Shown here in pieces: positions 53,801 to 64,000 of a DNA stretch of 64,000 nucleotides. Position numbers and translations under genes: made by a program. The first letter of the stretch is position 1. Each line of letters starts with the position of its first letter. Below the pieces are notes generated by a model, which worked only from the letters and a program-made list of their open reading frames with translations, was not told the DNA's origin and ran no database searches. The stretch lies in NCBI GenBank assembly GCA_012845835.1, contig JABAKD010000027.1:6563465-6627464 (forward strand), read 5' to 3'. This DNA comes from Undaria pinnatifida. Its lineage: Eukaryota > Sar > Phaeophyceae > Laminariales > Alariaceae.

Positions 53801-56110
53801 AATACAACTCGTGAAGAGTAGAAGAGTCCACTCACGCTCAGGTTCGGGACGAGGTTGGCTTAAAACCCCGGGGGAATTAGAGCCACACCTCTGCCGCACA
53901 AAACAAGTACTGTCTGTAACACCGACCACCCCGTTCGAGTTAATAGTTTTCACTCTATTACATGCCGCCACTACTTATACTTATCAATGGGTGCGAGTTC
54001 TGTCATTAAATGGTCTTATCATAGTTTAAGATTGTACCACCGCAGCGCTTAATTATATCGGTATCTAATTCCAAGTATAATTATCCCGAGACGGGAGTGC
54101 TGTCCTTGACGAGTTACCACCTGGTACTTTCTTGCTTAAACCTGTACAATGTGTAAACCATACGCTTATCACGCCGCATATTGCTTGCGGCAATGCCTGC
54201 TACTGCTGTTGCTGTCAGCCGCGTGGACACCAGCGATACTGCAGGTGCTGTACCTCCCTACGAACAAACCCCGGTCTATTGCACCTTAGCCTAATCTACA
54301 CAGCCTGCACCCTGCCCAGCGAGGCATATACTGCGCGCGGCCGGCTATCACAAGGGTCTTTCCACGTGGTTTTCCTCTTTACGGCTGGCTACAACAACAA
54401 CAGCAGAAATTGTGCCGAAATGCCCCCACCAGAGGTAATCTACCATCCCATCTCCTACCTGGATGCCGAGAGCCACAGCAGAACGAAGGTGCCTGCCGTC
54501 AACATGATGGGAGAGGAAGGAAGCAAGCCGGAAAGGAGGGCGGGGTGGTGGTGGCAGCGAGGTCCTGTCGACAGCTTCTGCTTCTTTTTTTCGCTTCGTG
54601 TTGGTGAGATATGATAAATGTGTAGTCTATGTTTTGTGTGTTCTTCACAACCCCTGCCCTTTGCAGTCAGCTGTCTCGTACATATAGATGAAGAACGTGG
54701 CGAAATTTGACGATTTTAGGACAGCAGCCACTCATGTGCACTCCTGGTTCAGGTTGGCGATGATAAAATTTGTGTCCGAACGACACAACAACGCAAAGAC
54801 TCCCAGGGGACGGGCGCAGCGTGATCCTACTCGTACTGCTGCGCGCTCACGGTAATGGCAGACGCTTGCAATATCGAAATCAATGTTCGTTTTTCTGGTC
54901 GCTGTGCACGGGGCCCCGATCTTTCCACCCATCAAATCCACCCATCTGCTGCTGCTGTCTACATCAGCTGGTCCAGACCCAGCACAACCAGTGTCCGTGG
55001 TGATACCTCATGCATGCTTTTAGAGAGACGACTTAGGTGGTCACAAACTACGAGACAGAGATAGATGCATGCACATTGCAAGTACAGCAAGTTGATTTGG
55101 GTGTGCAATGCCAATTGCAATATTGATCTAATAATGCTGAATGAGCACGCGGGAAAAACACTAAAATATGCCAGCCAGCCCACCAGACTATTTGCTATTT
55201 GCAGTGAACTAGAAAACGAAGAAAAAAAGTTCAGATGGAAGAAGGAAGCCCAAAACAAAAGGGGAAAGGCATTTGGAAAGCAGGTACTCGTAGAACACCG
55301 AGTCAGGGTTCGTCTCGATACTTCAGCAGTGGATACAATTTTGTGTCACAAACTGCTGTGAAACAGAGGAACCAAAAACGAATACGAGAGTAGTCTACGA
55401 GTACAGCAGTCGTCCCCGCTTCCAAGACACTCTTCTTAAGTCAACTCCCCGTTTAAGGACGCAAAAAAATACCAGAATCATGGTGCCCCGCAGATGTGAA
55501 AAATTACAAAATAACGGGGGGGTCCATTTTTCCACTAGAATATGTACGTACGGGCCCCCCAAAAATTGCTGTAGCACACCTGTAGACTGCACCGAAAGCG
55601 GTCTGCTGCTGCTGCTGCTACTCCCTGCGGGTATGGAAATATTCCTCTTACGATATCTGCTGGCGAGTACAGCGAAACGGCGTACCTTCTTTCCAAGACT
55701 GTGCATTCGTTCACTCATGAAACTCAAGTCAAGCGAAGAGCGAAGGATGGGGGCGAGGTGCAGGCGACTCTTCGGGATATATATGTAGGCAGCGTAGTGT
55801 TTTTTTTCAGAACATCTGCGCTTTGGATGCCTGCGTTCGTTGTTTGGTGTTTTTTTGTTTGTCTTGGGTGAAGTCTCGTTTGGCTAAACTTTATCATAGC
55901 ATAATTTGTTTTGTATTTGCCTCGTTTTTACCTTTGGGAAGGAACGGTGTCCTTTTTTTCGGTGTACTTCCCCGATTTTTACGTCTGGTGTTGTCTGCAT
56001 TACCGATATTTTACTAAATAATCTCGTCCCAAGTGTGGGTGGTTTTGTTTGGTCTCAATGTGGCAGGTAGTCTGTGCCTGTACCGTATCAGAGTTCCAAA
56101 AACGGATGTG
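53801..56110. other. no recognisable gene
   Basis: The longest frame (54,132-54,614, 160 aa) is Cys-rich at its start but has no motif I can name, and its composition does not look clearly coding. No repeat shared with other parts was seen apart from TACCTGGT words. A spliced host gene with short exons could be missed here. Confidence 0.4.
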
Positions 56111-56925
56111 AGGGCCCGAATTAACGAGGAACTTGCAAAATCGAATTTCGATTTTTTTTTATAGAATTTAATTTAATTTGCATCTGATTGGTCAACAAAT
56201 GAATCACCAAGCAGGCATTCTCAGAATTATTACGAAAAATCAAATTCAACAAAGAAGTAAAAAAAGACTTTCTCGGTCGAATTTTGTCGAAAATCGAAAT
56301 TGAATTTAGGGAGTTTGTCCACCTAGACATGGCTTGTTCTGTGTAACCGAAGCCGGCCACGCGAATTGGTGCCATGTCGTCGGCTGATTGAGAGGCGAGA
56401 AGCCAACATTGCGAGAGGTAGGACCACCGGAGCAGCCGCAGCGCGGCCTCCGAAGGTCCTTAGCACAGCGTAGACCGCCTGCGACGCTTCGAAAGCAACC
56501 GAGACCGCCGCAAACCCAGTTTTTCGTCGCCCTGCACCTCGAAAGTTACACGACCAACTACCACATGATGACTTCGCTCAGAAGTTCGACCGCTATATCC
56601 CCGTCGCTGCTGCCCGTGTCGGGCGGCGGGGTGGCGCCAGCCCATCCAAGAGACACCTAGAGCCATAGCCTCCAAGCCGCTGCCGGCCAAAAGAATCTGC
56701 GGCTAGCCGCGGCGCTCCGGGGAGGACGCGAGCCATCGCTCGCCTCGGTCGTTGCCCACGGGTGTTCGTTGACCCTTTTGCGTTTTTTTAATTTTTTTAT
56801 TTCCTAGAACGCACTGCGCCGTTCCTTGATAAGAACCAAAGTTGAATTTTTCGTGTATTTTTCATGAAATTAAAAAAAAAAAATCGAAATTCGATTTTGC
56901 AAGTTCCTCGTTAATTCGGGCCCTG
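56111..56925. mobile_element. terminal-inverted-repeat DNA element (815 bp)
   Basis: Ends are near-perfect inverted repeats of about 50 bp: AGGGCCCGAATTAACGAGGA... at 56,111 and its complement ending ...CGGGCCCT at 56,925, both running into A/T tracts via AATTTCGATTTT. GATGT lies on both sides (56,105-56,109 and 56,926-56,930), a possible short target duplication offset by one base. The internal frame 56,388-56,660 (90 aa) matches no transposase motif known to me, so the element is non-autonomous. The superfamily was not determined. Confidence 0.85.
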
Positions 56926-57879
56926 ATGTTCACCGTGAGGACAACGCCTCAACAATAATAAAAGCCTACAACAACACCAGCGCACTACCGTACACATTAC
57001 ACTGTGTAGGTCGCTGCACCCCTTCCCGCGTTTCGGCGGGAGAGGGAAATTCAAACGATGGTATGCACGTATTGGAGTACAGCAGCAGTAGTTGCGGCCT
57101 TCAAATCACCTTGTGTCGTAGGTTTCAAACAACACCGTTTCGTGGTCGCATTCCTGGTGCGGATGCGCGTCTTTTGACACATGCTACGCCTACGTTGGCC
57201 CCGGGGACGGTGAGTTAGTGGCCCCGGAATCTCAAAGACACTTCCCCGCGTTAACCCTTTTACAACTGGAAACCCATTTTTGGGGACAAAATTACTTGTA
57301 TTTAGTATGGGGAGGGGTTCGGTGGCTCGAAAGGGGTTGAAGACACTCGAAAAAAAAACGTGGTGTGTCTTTAAACCGGGGTCGACTGTACTCGTGTATT
57401 TTCACAAGATAAAGGTGTGATATGCTTACCAGGTACATGGTACAGTATCATCCAGACTTACTATAAATATGTACCTGGTAAATACAATCAGAAATTAGAC
57501 AGCTGTTCACGGGCCTGGTCACTTCTCGTGGGTCGAGTTGCTTGACCCGACGCAACGCAATCTTACCCAACCCATGAAAGCTTTGAAAACCTCCTGGCGC
57601 GACCCGACCCTATCCGTGAGACCGCCTAACTTGACCCGCGAGAGTTTAGAAACCCCTTGACCCGTCCCGTGAAAAAGCGCTTGCAATAATACTGCTTTTG
57701 TAGCCTGGCAACCCGACGCATGGGCATATGTAACAGATATGATACCTACTCCTTGCATGTGCTGCTGGCTGCTGCCGTGTTTTTATGAGTGCGTACGTAG
57801 GCAAAGCAAAGACAGCAAACGCGGCAGCACGCCAGCACGTTTTTGGGCTTTAGTTGTGTTTTCCGTTGATTATCTAGAC
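56926..57879. other. no gene; R4 repeat fragment and degenerate GACCC repeats
   Basis: CAACTGGAAACCCATTTTTG...TAGTATGGGGAGGGG (57,263-57,315) recurs inverted at 62,140-62,205 and, more diverged, at 37,955-38,010. From 57,540 to 57,680, TTGACCCG-type words at irregular spacing look like the edge of the minisatellite that follows. Confidence 0.5.
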
Positions 57880-59505
57880 TATGGATGTACCATGAAAGCC
57901 CGATGGGAGACCCATGACCGACCCGACCCATGGCCGACCATTGGTTGACCCGTGGGCTAGTACCCTAAATGGATGGGTGACCCATGGGCGACCCGCGGGT
58001 AACCCATTGGCAGCGACCCATGAGGCGGTACTACTGTATGTAATCTATGCAAGATTCTTGAACTACTACAACGTCATGGGTGACCGATGGGTGATCCATG
58101 AACGACCCATGGACGACCCACGGGTGACTCGTGGCGAGTACCTTAAAGTCATGCGTGACCCACGGTTGATCCATGCGCGACCCATGGGCTACCACCATGA
58201 AGTCATGGGTGACCCGCGGGTGACCCATGGGCGACCCAATGGGCTACCATCATAATCTCGTGGGTGACCCAAGGCTGACCCATGGGCAATCCATGGCCTC
58301 TGCGATGAAGTCGCCTGACCCATGGGCTAGTATTTCTAACTCATGGGTCACCCATGGGTCACCCACGACCCACGGGCGGCCCCTCGGCTGGTACTACTTA
58401 GTCATGGGTTAGCCATGGGCATCTCATGGGTTATTAATAGTGTTGACGGGTGACGCATGGATGATTCATGGGCTAGAACCATCAACTCCTGGATAACCCA
58501 CGGGTGGTCCATCGGTGACCCACGGGTGATCCATCGGCGACCTAAGGGTACGCACGGATAGCCCATGGACTGGTACCTACAGTAGGTGATGGGCGACCCA
58601 TCGGAGAACCATGCGCTTGTACCATAACCTCATGGATGACCTATGGGCGACACGCGGGTGATCCATGGGTGGTCCACGGGTGACCCACCTTAAGGGGCGA
58701 CTCTAGGCCTGGGTGCCGTGGATCACGTGGAGGACCCGATGTTGAGGGTTGCCATGAAGCAATGCAGATGTATTTGAAGAGGCTTTGATTTTGAAAGGCA
58801 GAGAAGCAGAGTATGAGATAATGGAGAGAGGGCATTGCCGCCTGCATTGCCTCATGGCAAGCCCCACCATCGGGCCCTCCACGTGATTCACGGTACCGCG
58901 GCCACGAGTCGTCCCATTACGACTCGTGGCCGCGGTGCCGTGGATGACGTACCGAGGACCCGATGGTGCTGTCGTTGTGGGACGACTCTTGGCCGGAGTG
59001 CCGTGTATCACGTGGAGGGCCCGATGGCGGGGGTGGCCATAAGGCAAGACAGAAGCAGTTGCCCAGTTGTTGATGATGACAACAGAGCCAAAGTGAGAGA
59101 AAGAGGGCAACGCCCTCTCCCTCGTACCAGGCATACCCTTTCGGGATAACATGAAACGTACCGATTGTCTCCGTAGAATATTTGAAGGTACATAAATCAC
59201 ATGTATCAGACTCTTGCTACGACTACGGGTAGTCTGGACACCACCGATGACCCACGGGTGGCCACGGTGGCCACGGGTGACTCATGGGTGACCCACCAGC
59301 GACCCATGGGCAAACCCGTGGGCTGGTACCCTTGAATCGAATCGTGGGTGAAGCACCACAGATGACCAATGGGTGATCCGTTGGCCATCCTCGGGTCACT
59401 CGTGGACGACGCATGGGCTAGTATCATAATGAGATGGACGACCCATGGGCTACTACCACAAACTCGTGGATAACCCACGGGTGACCCATGGACAACCAAT
59501 GGACT
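57880..59505 (+). repeat. CCATGGG minisatellite, forward orientation
   Basis: Irregular units of about 50-60 bp built from GGGTGACCC(A/G)(T/C)GGGTGACCCATGGGC words, closing with GGGCTA(G/C)(T/C)A or similar. Roughly a dozen units run to 58,690, interrupted by a foldback segment (58,700-59,210), then continue at 59,237-59,505. Frames across it encode Thr-His-Gly-Arg-Pro-Met-like repeats and are artefacts. Confidence 0.9.
58700..59130. mobile_element. composite foldback (MITE-like) segment inside the minisatellite
   Basis: 58,716-58,767 pairs with 58,842-58,893 (CCGTGGATCACGTGG, AAGCAATGCAG on the left). A second inverted repeat, 58,867-58,912 with 58,919-58,966, has 18-nt perfect inner arms (ACCGCGGCCACGAGTCGT) around the 6-nt loop CCCATT. 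A further GTGCCGTGTATCACGTGGAG lies near 59,000. Overlapping arms suggest two related foldback units inserted next to or into each other. Confidence 0.75.
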
Positions 59506-59513
59506 GCTGCTAC

Positions 59514-61786
59514 CAGGGATGTTCACGGAGTGAAAAAAAGTCCGCGGAGCGGATTTTCACGGAGCGGATTGACAAACCGCACCGCTCCGTGACAAAACTA
59601 GACAACGGATAACCGATCCGTGCAAATCCGTGAAGTAGGTCAGGGGCGGATATCCGCTTCGCTTTGCTCCGTGACGCATTCTGGAAATCCGCTCCGCTCC
59701 GTCAAACTTTTTCAAGGCAGAAATCCGCTCCGCAAAAATCCGTGATTTGAAAAGAGCGCGGATATCCGCTCCGCTCCGCTCCGTCACAACAAAATAAAAT
59801 CCGCACCGCTCCGTATGATTTTTTTTTCCAGTGGCCCGATCCGTAAGTAACGGATTATTTACGGAGCGGATTGGTCTGCTCCGTAGATGATCCGTGACCA
59901 ATCCGTAGTACAGTGACGGATTAAACCGTGTGAATGTCACGGGTTTTGAGCCCTGAACAATTGTTTTGAATAGCGGATAACTTATACAAATATTGTTCTT
60001 GGCCAGCACTCTCCAGATATTTTATAGATTTGTGCGATTTGTGCTGCTATCAGCCATACACACTGCGGTTGGCCGACGTCCTGCTCCGCACACACAACGC
60101 GGACCCTACTCGTGAGAGGTACGAACACACAAACACACTTGCAACGCAGCAGCGCAGCAGCGGTACGCACGCATAGGATGCCAGATAGATGTCATTGATT
60201 TTGGCGATGCAGTGGCTGAGGTGCAGCAATCCTCGCCTTCAGCCGAGTCTCCTGCTCCTTCTTCTCCCGCTCCTTCTCCATCTCCAACGCCGGAGAATCC
60301 TACTAGCACTGCTGCAGATTCGCATGAGCAACGAGGTGGAGGAGTACAAGCAGCCACCCGCCGTAGCGAACAAGAAGGACTTCGACGTGTTGGCCTACTG
60401 GCGTGACGCTGGAAGCCCGCGGCTTGATCCCCACGGAAACGTCATGGCAGCGGCGCAATTTCCCATCTTATCCGTGCTTGCCCGCGTGTACCATTGCATC
60501 GACAGCACAAGCTGCCAGTCGGAGAGGGAGTTCTCGCAGCTGGGGTTTGTGTTAGCCTTCGTCGCCGTACGACACCCGACCGCGTTGAGAAAATGATGTT
60601 CCTCAGGACTAACCCGGATCTCATTCCGGAGGTCAAGAAGCTTCGAGATTTGATCGAAAAGATCTCTCAAGAGCAGGAGAAAGCAAAGGCTAAAGTGGTC
60701 GAGGTGCAGGCCGCAGAGGCCGGGAAGGATCTCGTAATCGAACTCGATGAGTAACGAGTGGCGAGCGGTAGGGTTGGAGCAGACGGTTGCAGGTGCTCAT
60801 CTTTCACTGCCGTTGAGTTGATCTGTATCCCTGTTTTTTCCGTTGTTCCCTTATTTCGCCAGGGCTGAATTTTCGAATTTTCGAATTTTCGCATTTATTT
60901 TCGGTACTTCGGTGGTCTCACCATGTAGTACCTCTGTTGTTGCTGCTGAGGAAAGTGCCTCCATGATGATTCACTTCTGCTGTTTTTCTCTCTGTTTTCT
61001 ATTTTCTATTTCGCCTGTTTTTTGTTTTTGTCGCAGCGATGGAATTGGTGAAGTATCTGGTACTTTGTAGGAGTACTTACGTACTTACCTATTTATTTAT
61101 CAGAGATGTGCGCGGAGTTCCTGCTCTTGGGCGCCTGCTGTACAAACTCTGGTCACTCTGTTCTATTTCTTTTTCACACATCTCTTAATCCAAGTGTTTC
61201 TTTCAGACATCCTTTCTTATGAAGGGGACTCGACGCGTGCGCGCGCGCGATTCTTTCCCTACTCGCCACCCCCCTCCGCCATGTATAACTCCGAGAACAA
61301 CGTGTCTTTCCGTAGTTTCTGATATCAGGAGAAATCCGGCCAACATCCGCGGATAACCGTTCAATATTACGGATTCATGGATACGGTTTTGCGTGGAGAA
61401 ACGCAGCGGATTTGTACGGTTAGCTCGACGGAGTGGACAATCCGCTCCGTGAAAAAATCCGTCTGACGGATATCCGCTCCGCAATAATCCGCACAAATCT
61501 CGATGTCGGATATCCGCTCCGTAAAAATCCGTGACTTTTTCTGTGAGCGAATATCCGCTCCGGTCCGCTCCGTGACAAATTAAAAAATCCGCTCCGCTCC
61601 GTGACATCCATGAAACATACGGATATCCGTTCCGTCGTAATCCGTGGATTTTTTATGGACGGAAATCCGCACCGTGACAATCCGCAACTTATTGCTAGAG
61701 CGAATATCCGCTCCGCTCCGCTCCGTCAGATTCTAAAAATAAAAAATCCGCACCGCGGTGCGGATCTTACTCCGTGAACATCCCTG
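59514..61786 (+). mobile_element. hAT DNA transposon, non-autonomous
   Basis: 2,273 bp with perfect 18-bp terminal inverted repeats CAGGGATGTTCACGGAGT and the 8-bp target duplication GCTGCTAC (59,506-59,513 and 61,787-61,794), the hAT hallmark. Both subterminal regions (59,530-59,900 and 61,430-61,765) are packed with CGGAGCGGAT or ATCCGCTCCG words in both orientations, as expected for transposase-binding subterminal repeats. Only the C-terminal part of a transposase remains inside. Confidence 0.96.
60189..60754 (+). pseudogene. hAT transposase C-terminal dimerisation region
   Basis: The frame 60,189-60,596 carries EVEEYKQPPAVANKKDFDVL and AYWRDAGSPRL, then QFPILSVLARVYHCIDSTSC followed by QSEREFSQLG. 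This is the (D)xxxWWxxxxxxYPxLxxxAxxxLxIxxxSxxSERxFSxxG pattern of the hAT dimerisation domain. The sequence then continues in another frame (60,494-60,754): RRRTTPDRVEKMMFLRTNPD. A +1-type shift lies near 60,545. A Pro/Ser-rich stretch (SPAPSSPAPSPSPTPE, near 60,250) precedes it. The catalytic DDE core and the BED finger are absent, so it is a deletion derivative that depends on a transposase made elsewhere. Confidence 0.9.
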
Positions 61787-61796
61787 GCTGCTACGA

Positions 61797-62320
61797 TCTT
61801 GTGGGTGACCCACGGGTGACCCATCGGTTGTTAGAGATACACTGTAACCAACGAATGAACCATACAGTCAGCACTGACTGTATAGCTCAGTGGTGATGGT
61901 TTATTTCTAATAAAAACACAATCCGGGATCCATGTGGCGGTCAAGCCTGGACGTCGGGTCTAATCAAGGGTTGCAATCCCTTTAGTGAGTGTTGCCCCAA
62001 ACAGGCGGAACTGGAAATGTGTACCTTGGCTTGGTTTTATCGGGTGCTATAATACCGCCTGTTTGGGGCATCGCTGATTTAAGGGATTGCAACCCTTGAG
62101 TAAACCCGAGGTCCAGGGTTGACCCCATTAGCCCCCAAACCCCTCCCCATACTAATTCCAAGTAATTTTGTCACCTAAACGGGTTTCCAGTTGTAGATGC
62201 GTTTACCGCCAGATGGATCCCCGACTGTGCTTTTGTTAGAGATGCACCATACCCACTGAGCTATGCAGTCAGCGCTGACTGTATATCTCAGTCAGGGGTT
62301 TTAGGGTATCTCTTATATTC
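61797..62320. repeat. foldback elements at the inversion point of the minisatellite
   Basis: 61,965-62,008 and 62,055-62,098 form an inverted repeat (AAGGGTTGCAATCCCTT and GCCCCAAACAGGCGG). The flanks 61,831-61,915 and 62,240-62,318 each carry a TTAGAGAT(A/G)CAC...CAGTCAGC(A/G)CTGACTG unit. The right one holds the perfect 16-bp palindrome CAGTCAGCGCTGACTG (62,266-62,281) and ends in GGGTATCTCT. An inverted R4 fragment lies at 62,140-62,205. No ORF. Confidence 0.8.
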
Positions 62321-63292
62321 CGTGGGTCACCCTCGGGTCACCCACAATATCGTAGTAGCAGTCAATTGCTTGCCCATGGGTCACCCATGGGTCATCCACG
62401 AGTTTACGATAATAGCTCATGGGTTGTCCATGGCGTTATCGTACTAGCCCATGGGTCGGCCATGGGTAACCCGTGGATCACCCACGAGTGTACGGTAGTA
62501 ACCCATGGGTCAACCGTGGGTCACCTACGAGTTTACGTTAGTAGCCCAGGGATCACCCGTGGGCCACCCACGAGTTCATGGTAGTGGCCGATGGGTCGCC
62601 CATGGGTCGCCCGTGAACCACCCGTGGGTCATCCACGAGTTTATCGTAGTAGCCCAAGGGTCGTGCATGACGTTCTGGCACAAGCCCATGGATCGTGCAC
62701 GGGTCACCCTTGGGTCACCCACGAGTTTACCGTAGTAACCCATGTGTCGCCCATGGGTCGGTGGTGGGTCACCCACGAGTTTACGACAGTAGCCCATCGG
62801 TCGCCCACGAGTCACCCGTGTCTCACCCACGAGCTCATGGAAGGTAGCCCAAGGGTCACCCGTGGGTCACCCATGGGTTCCTGATAGTAATCAATGGGTC
62901 GCCCGTGGGTCACCCTTGTGTCGTCCATGGGCCACCCTTGAGTCACCCTTTACTTTGTGGTACTAGCCGATGGGTTGTCTATGGGTCACGCGTGGGTCAC
63001 CGACTAGTTTATGGTAGTAGCCCGTGGGTCGCCCACGGGTCACCCCTGGGTTCCCCATATTAGCTGTCATGGGTCACCCGTGGCTTACCGGTGACTCGCA
63101 CATGGATCGTCCATATATCACCCGTGGGTTACCGATGCCTTGGTGGTGCTAGCCCGTTGCCCATGGGTCACCCGTAGGTCGCTCATGGGTGCCCCGCGAG
63201 TTTACGGTAGAAGCGCATGGGTCGTCCATGGTTTTAAGGTTCTGACCCAAGTCACTATTAATAATGGGTTGCCCACGAAGCATTCGTTTTGG
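62321..63292 (-). repeat. CCATGGG minisatellite, reverse orientation
   Basis: The same unit as at 57,880-59,505 but as its reverse complement: GCCCATGGGTC(A/G)CCC...GGGTCACCCACGAGTTTACGGTAGTA, about 16-18 units of 50-60 bp. The consensus tail GAGTTTACG(G/A)TAGTAG is more regular than in the forward array. Confidence 0.9.
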
Positions 63293-63300
63293 GTCTTTAT

Positions 63301-64000
63301 CAGGGATGTTCACGGAGTAAGATCCGCACCGCGGTGCGGATTTTTTATTTTTAGAATCTGACGGAGCGGAGCGGAGCGGATATTCGCTCTAGCAATAAGT
63401 TGCGGATTGTCACGGTGCGGATTTCCGTCCATAAAAAATCCACGGATTACGACGGAACGGATATCCGTATGTTTCATGGATGTCACGGAGCGGAGCGGAT
63501 TTTTTAATTTGTCACGGAGCGGACCGGAGCGGATATTCGCTCACAGAAAAAGTCACGGATTTTTACGGAGCGGATATCCGACATCGAGATTTGTGCGGAT
63601 TATTGCGGAGCGGATATCCGTCAGACGGATTTTTTCACGGAGCGGATTGTCCACTCCGTCGAGCTAACCGTACAAATCCGCTGCGTTTCTCCACGCGAAA
63701 CCGTATCCATGAATCCGTAATATTGAACGGTTATCCGCGGATGTTGGCCGGATTTCTCCTGATATCAGAAACTACGGAAAGACACGTTGTTCTCGGAGTT
63801 ATACATGGCGGAGGGGGGTGGCGAGCAGGGAAAGAATCGCGCGCGCGCACGCGTCGAGTCCCCTTCATAAGAAAGGATGTCTGAAAGAAACACTTGGATT
63901 AAGAGATGTGTGAAAAAGAAATAGAACAGAGTGACCAGAGTTTGTACAGCAGGCGCCCAAGAGCAGGAACTCCGCGCACATCTCTGATAAATAAATAGGT
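63301..64000 (-). mobile_element. second hAT copy, inverted, cut by window edge
   Basis: Begins CAGGGATGTTCACGGAGTAAG and follows the reverse complement of the right part of the first hAT copy for the remaining 700 bp, with very few differences (one Gln/Arg and one Val/Ala change in the frame 63,480-63,884 compared with 61,203-61,607). The left flank would be GTCTTTAT if the target duplication is 8 bp; the right flank is not in the window. Confidence 0.93.

Noticed and set aside
57914-58255. Thr-His-Gly-Arg-Pro-rich repeat protein
   Set aside because: Frames across the minisatellite are open because of its composition. Equivalent frames occur on both strands and in both array orientations.
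61203-61680. 134-aa and 86-aa frames conserved between the two hAT copies
   Set aside because: They run through the subterminal repeats in two overlapping frames and are conserved only because the DNA is duplicated. No transposase motif is present.

Overview
The window is eukaryotic nuclear DNA dominated by mobile elements. No host protein gene could be recognised anywhere in the 64 kb, nor any rRNA or intact tRNA gene. The mix of a Ty1/copia element, a Ty3/gypsy-like element, a stramenopile-type non-LTR reverse transcriptase, tRNA-derived SINEs, hAT elements, long (CTA)n tracts and poly(G) runs suggests a repeat-rich protist or alga. My best guess is a photosynthetic stramenopile such as a brown alga, but this rests on remembered resemblance of the RT families and was not tested.

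Layout. 1-7,650: a SINE copy, microsatellites, one arm (R1) of a far-apart inverted repeat pair, poly(G)-bearing repeats and a small tRNA-like element. 7,830-9,260: a broken non-LTR RT. 9,260-13,830: no recognisable gene. 13,836-14,480 (-): the RNase H end of a copia relic. About 14,500-34,935: a three-level nest. A frameshifted non-LTR retroelement is split at 21,929 by an LTR element with 278-bp LTRs (21,930-32,662, 5-bp duplication TTGAA). That element is split in turn by a Ty1/copia element with 532/533-bp LTRs (25,344-31,761, duplication ACGTG) and by a 1,189-bp minus-strand TRIM-like element with identical 270-bp LTRs (23,529-24,717, duplication ACAT).

34,935-38,500: poly(G) repeat family and a second copy of the tRNA-like element. 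38,740-44,356: a decayed Ty3/gypsy-like polyprotein whose retropepsin is preceded, in the same reading frame, by a NADAR (DUF1768/YbiA-like) domain. This is the most unusual coding observation in the window. 44,356-48,000: probable 3' region of that element and unassigned DNA. 48,012-48,280: a solo LTR of the TRIM family. 48,500-53,800: SINE copies, tandem duplications, poly(G) tracts and the second R1 arm. 56,111-56,925: a terminal-inverted-repeat element.

57,880-63,292: a CCATGGG-type minisatellite in two opposite orientations around foldback elements, with a 2,273-bp hAT element inserted at 59,514-61,786 (8-bp duplication GCTGCTAC). A second, inverted hAT copy starts at 63,301 and runs off the window.

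How the parts relate. The order of insertion can be read from the nesting and from LTR divergence: the non-LTR element is oldest, the 278-bp-LTR element is intermediate (about 18 LTR differences by eye), and the copia and TRIM insertions are young (one indel and no LTR differences). The copia element is young by its LTRs yet coding-dead. The TRIM, SINE and hAT copies are non-autonomous, so mobilisation in trans appears to dominate this locus.
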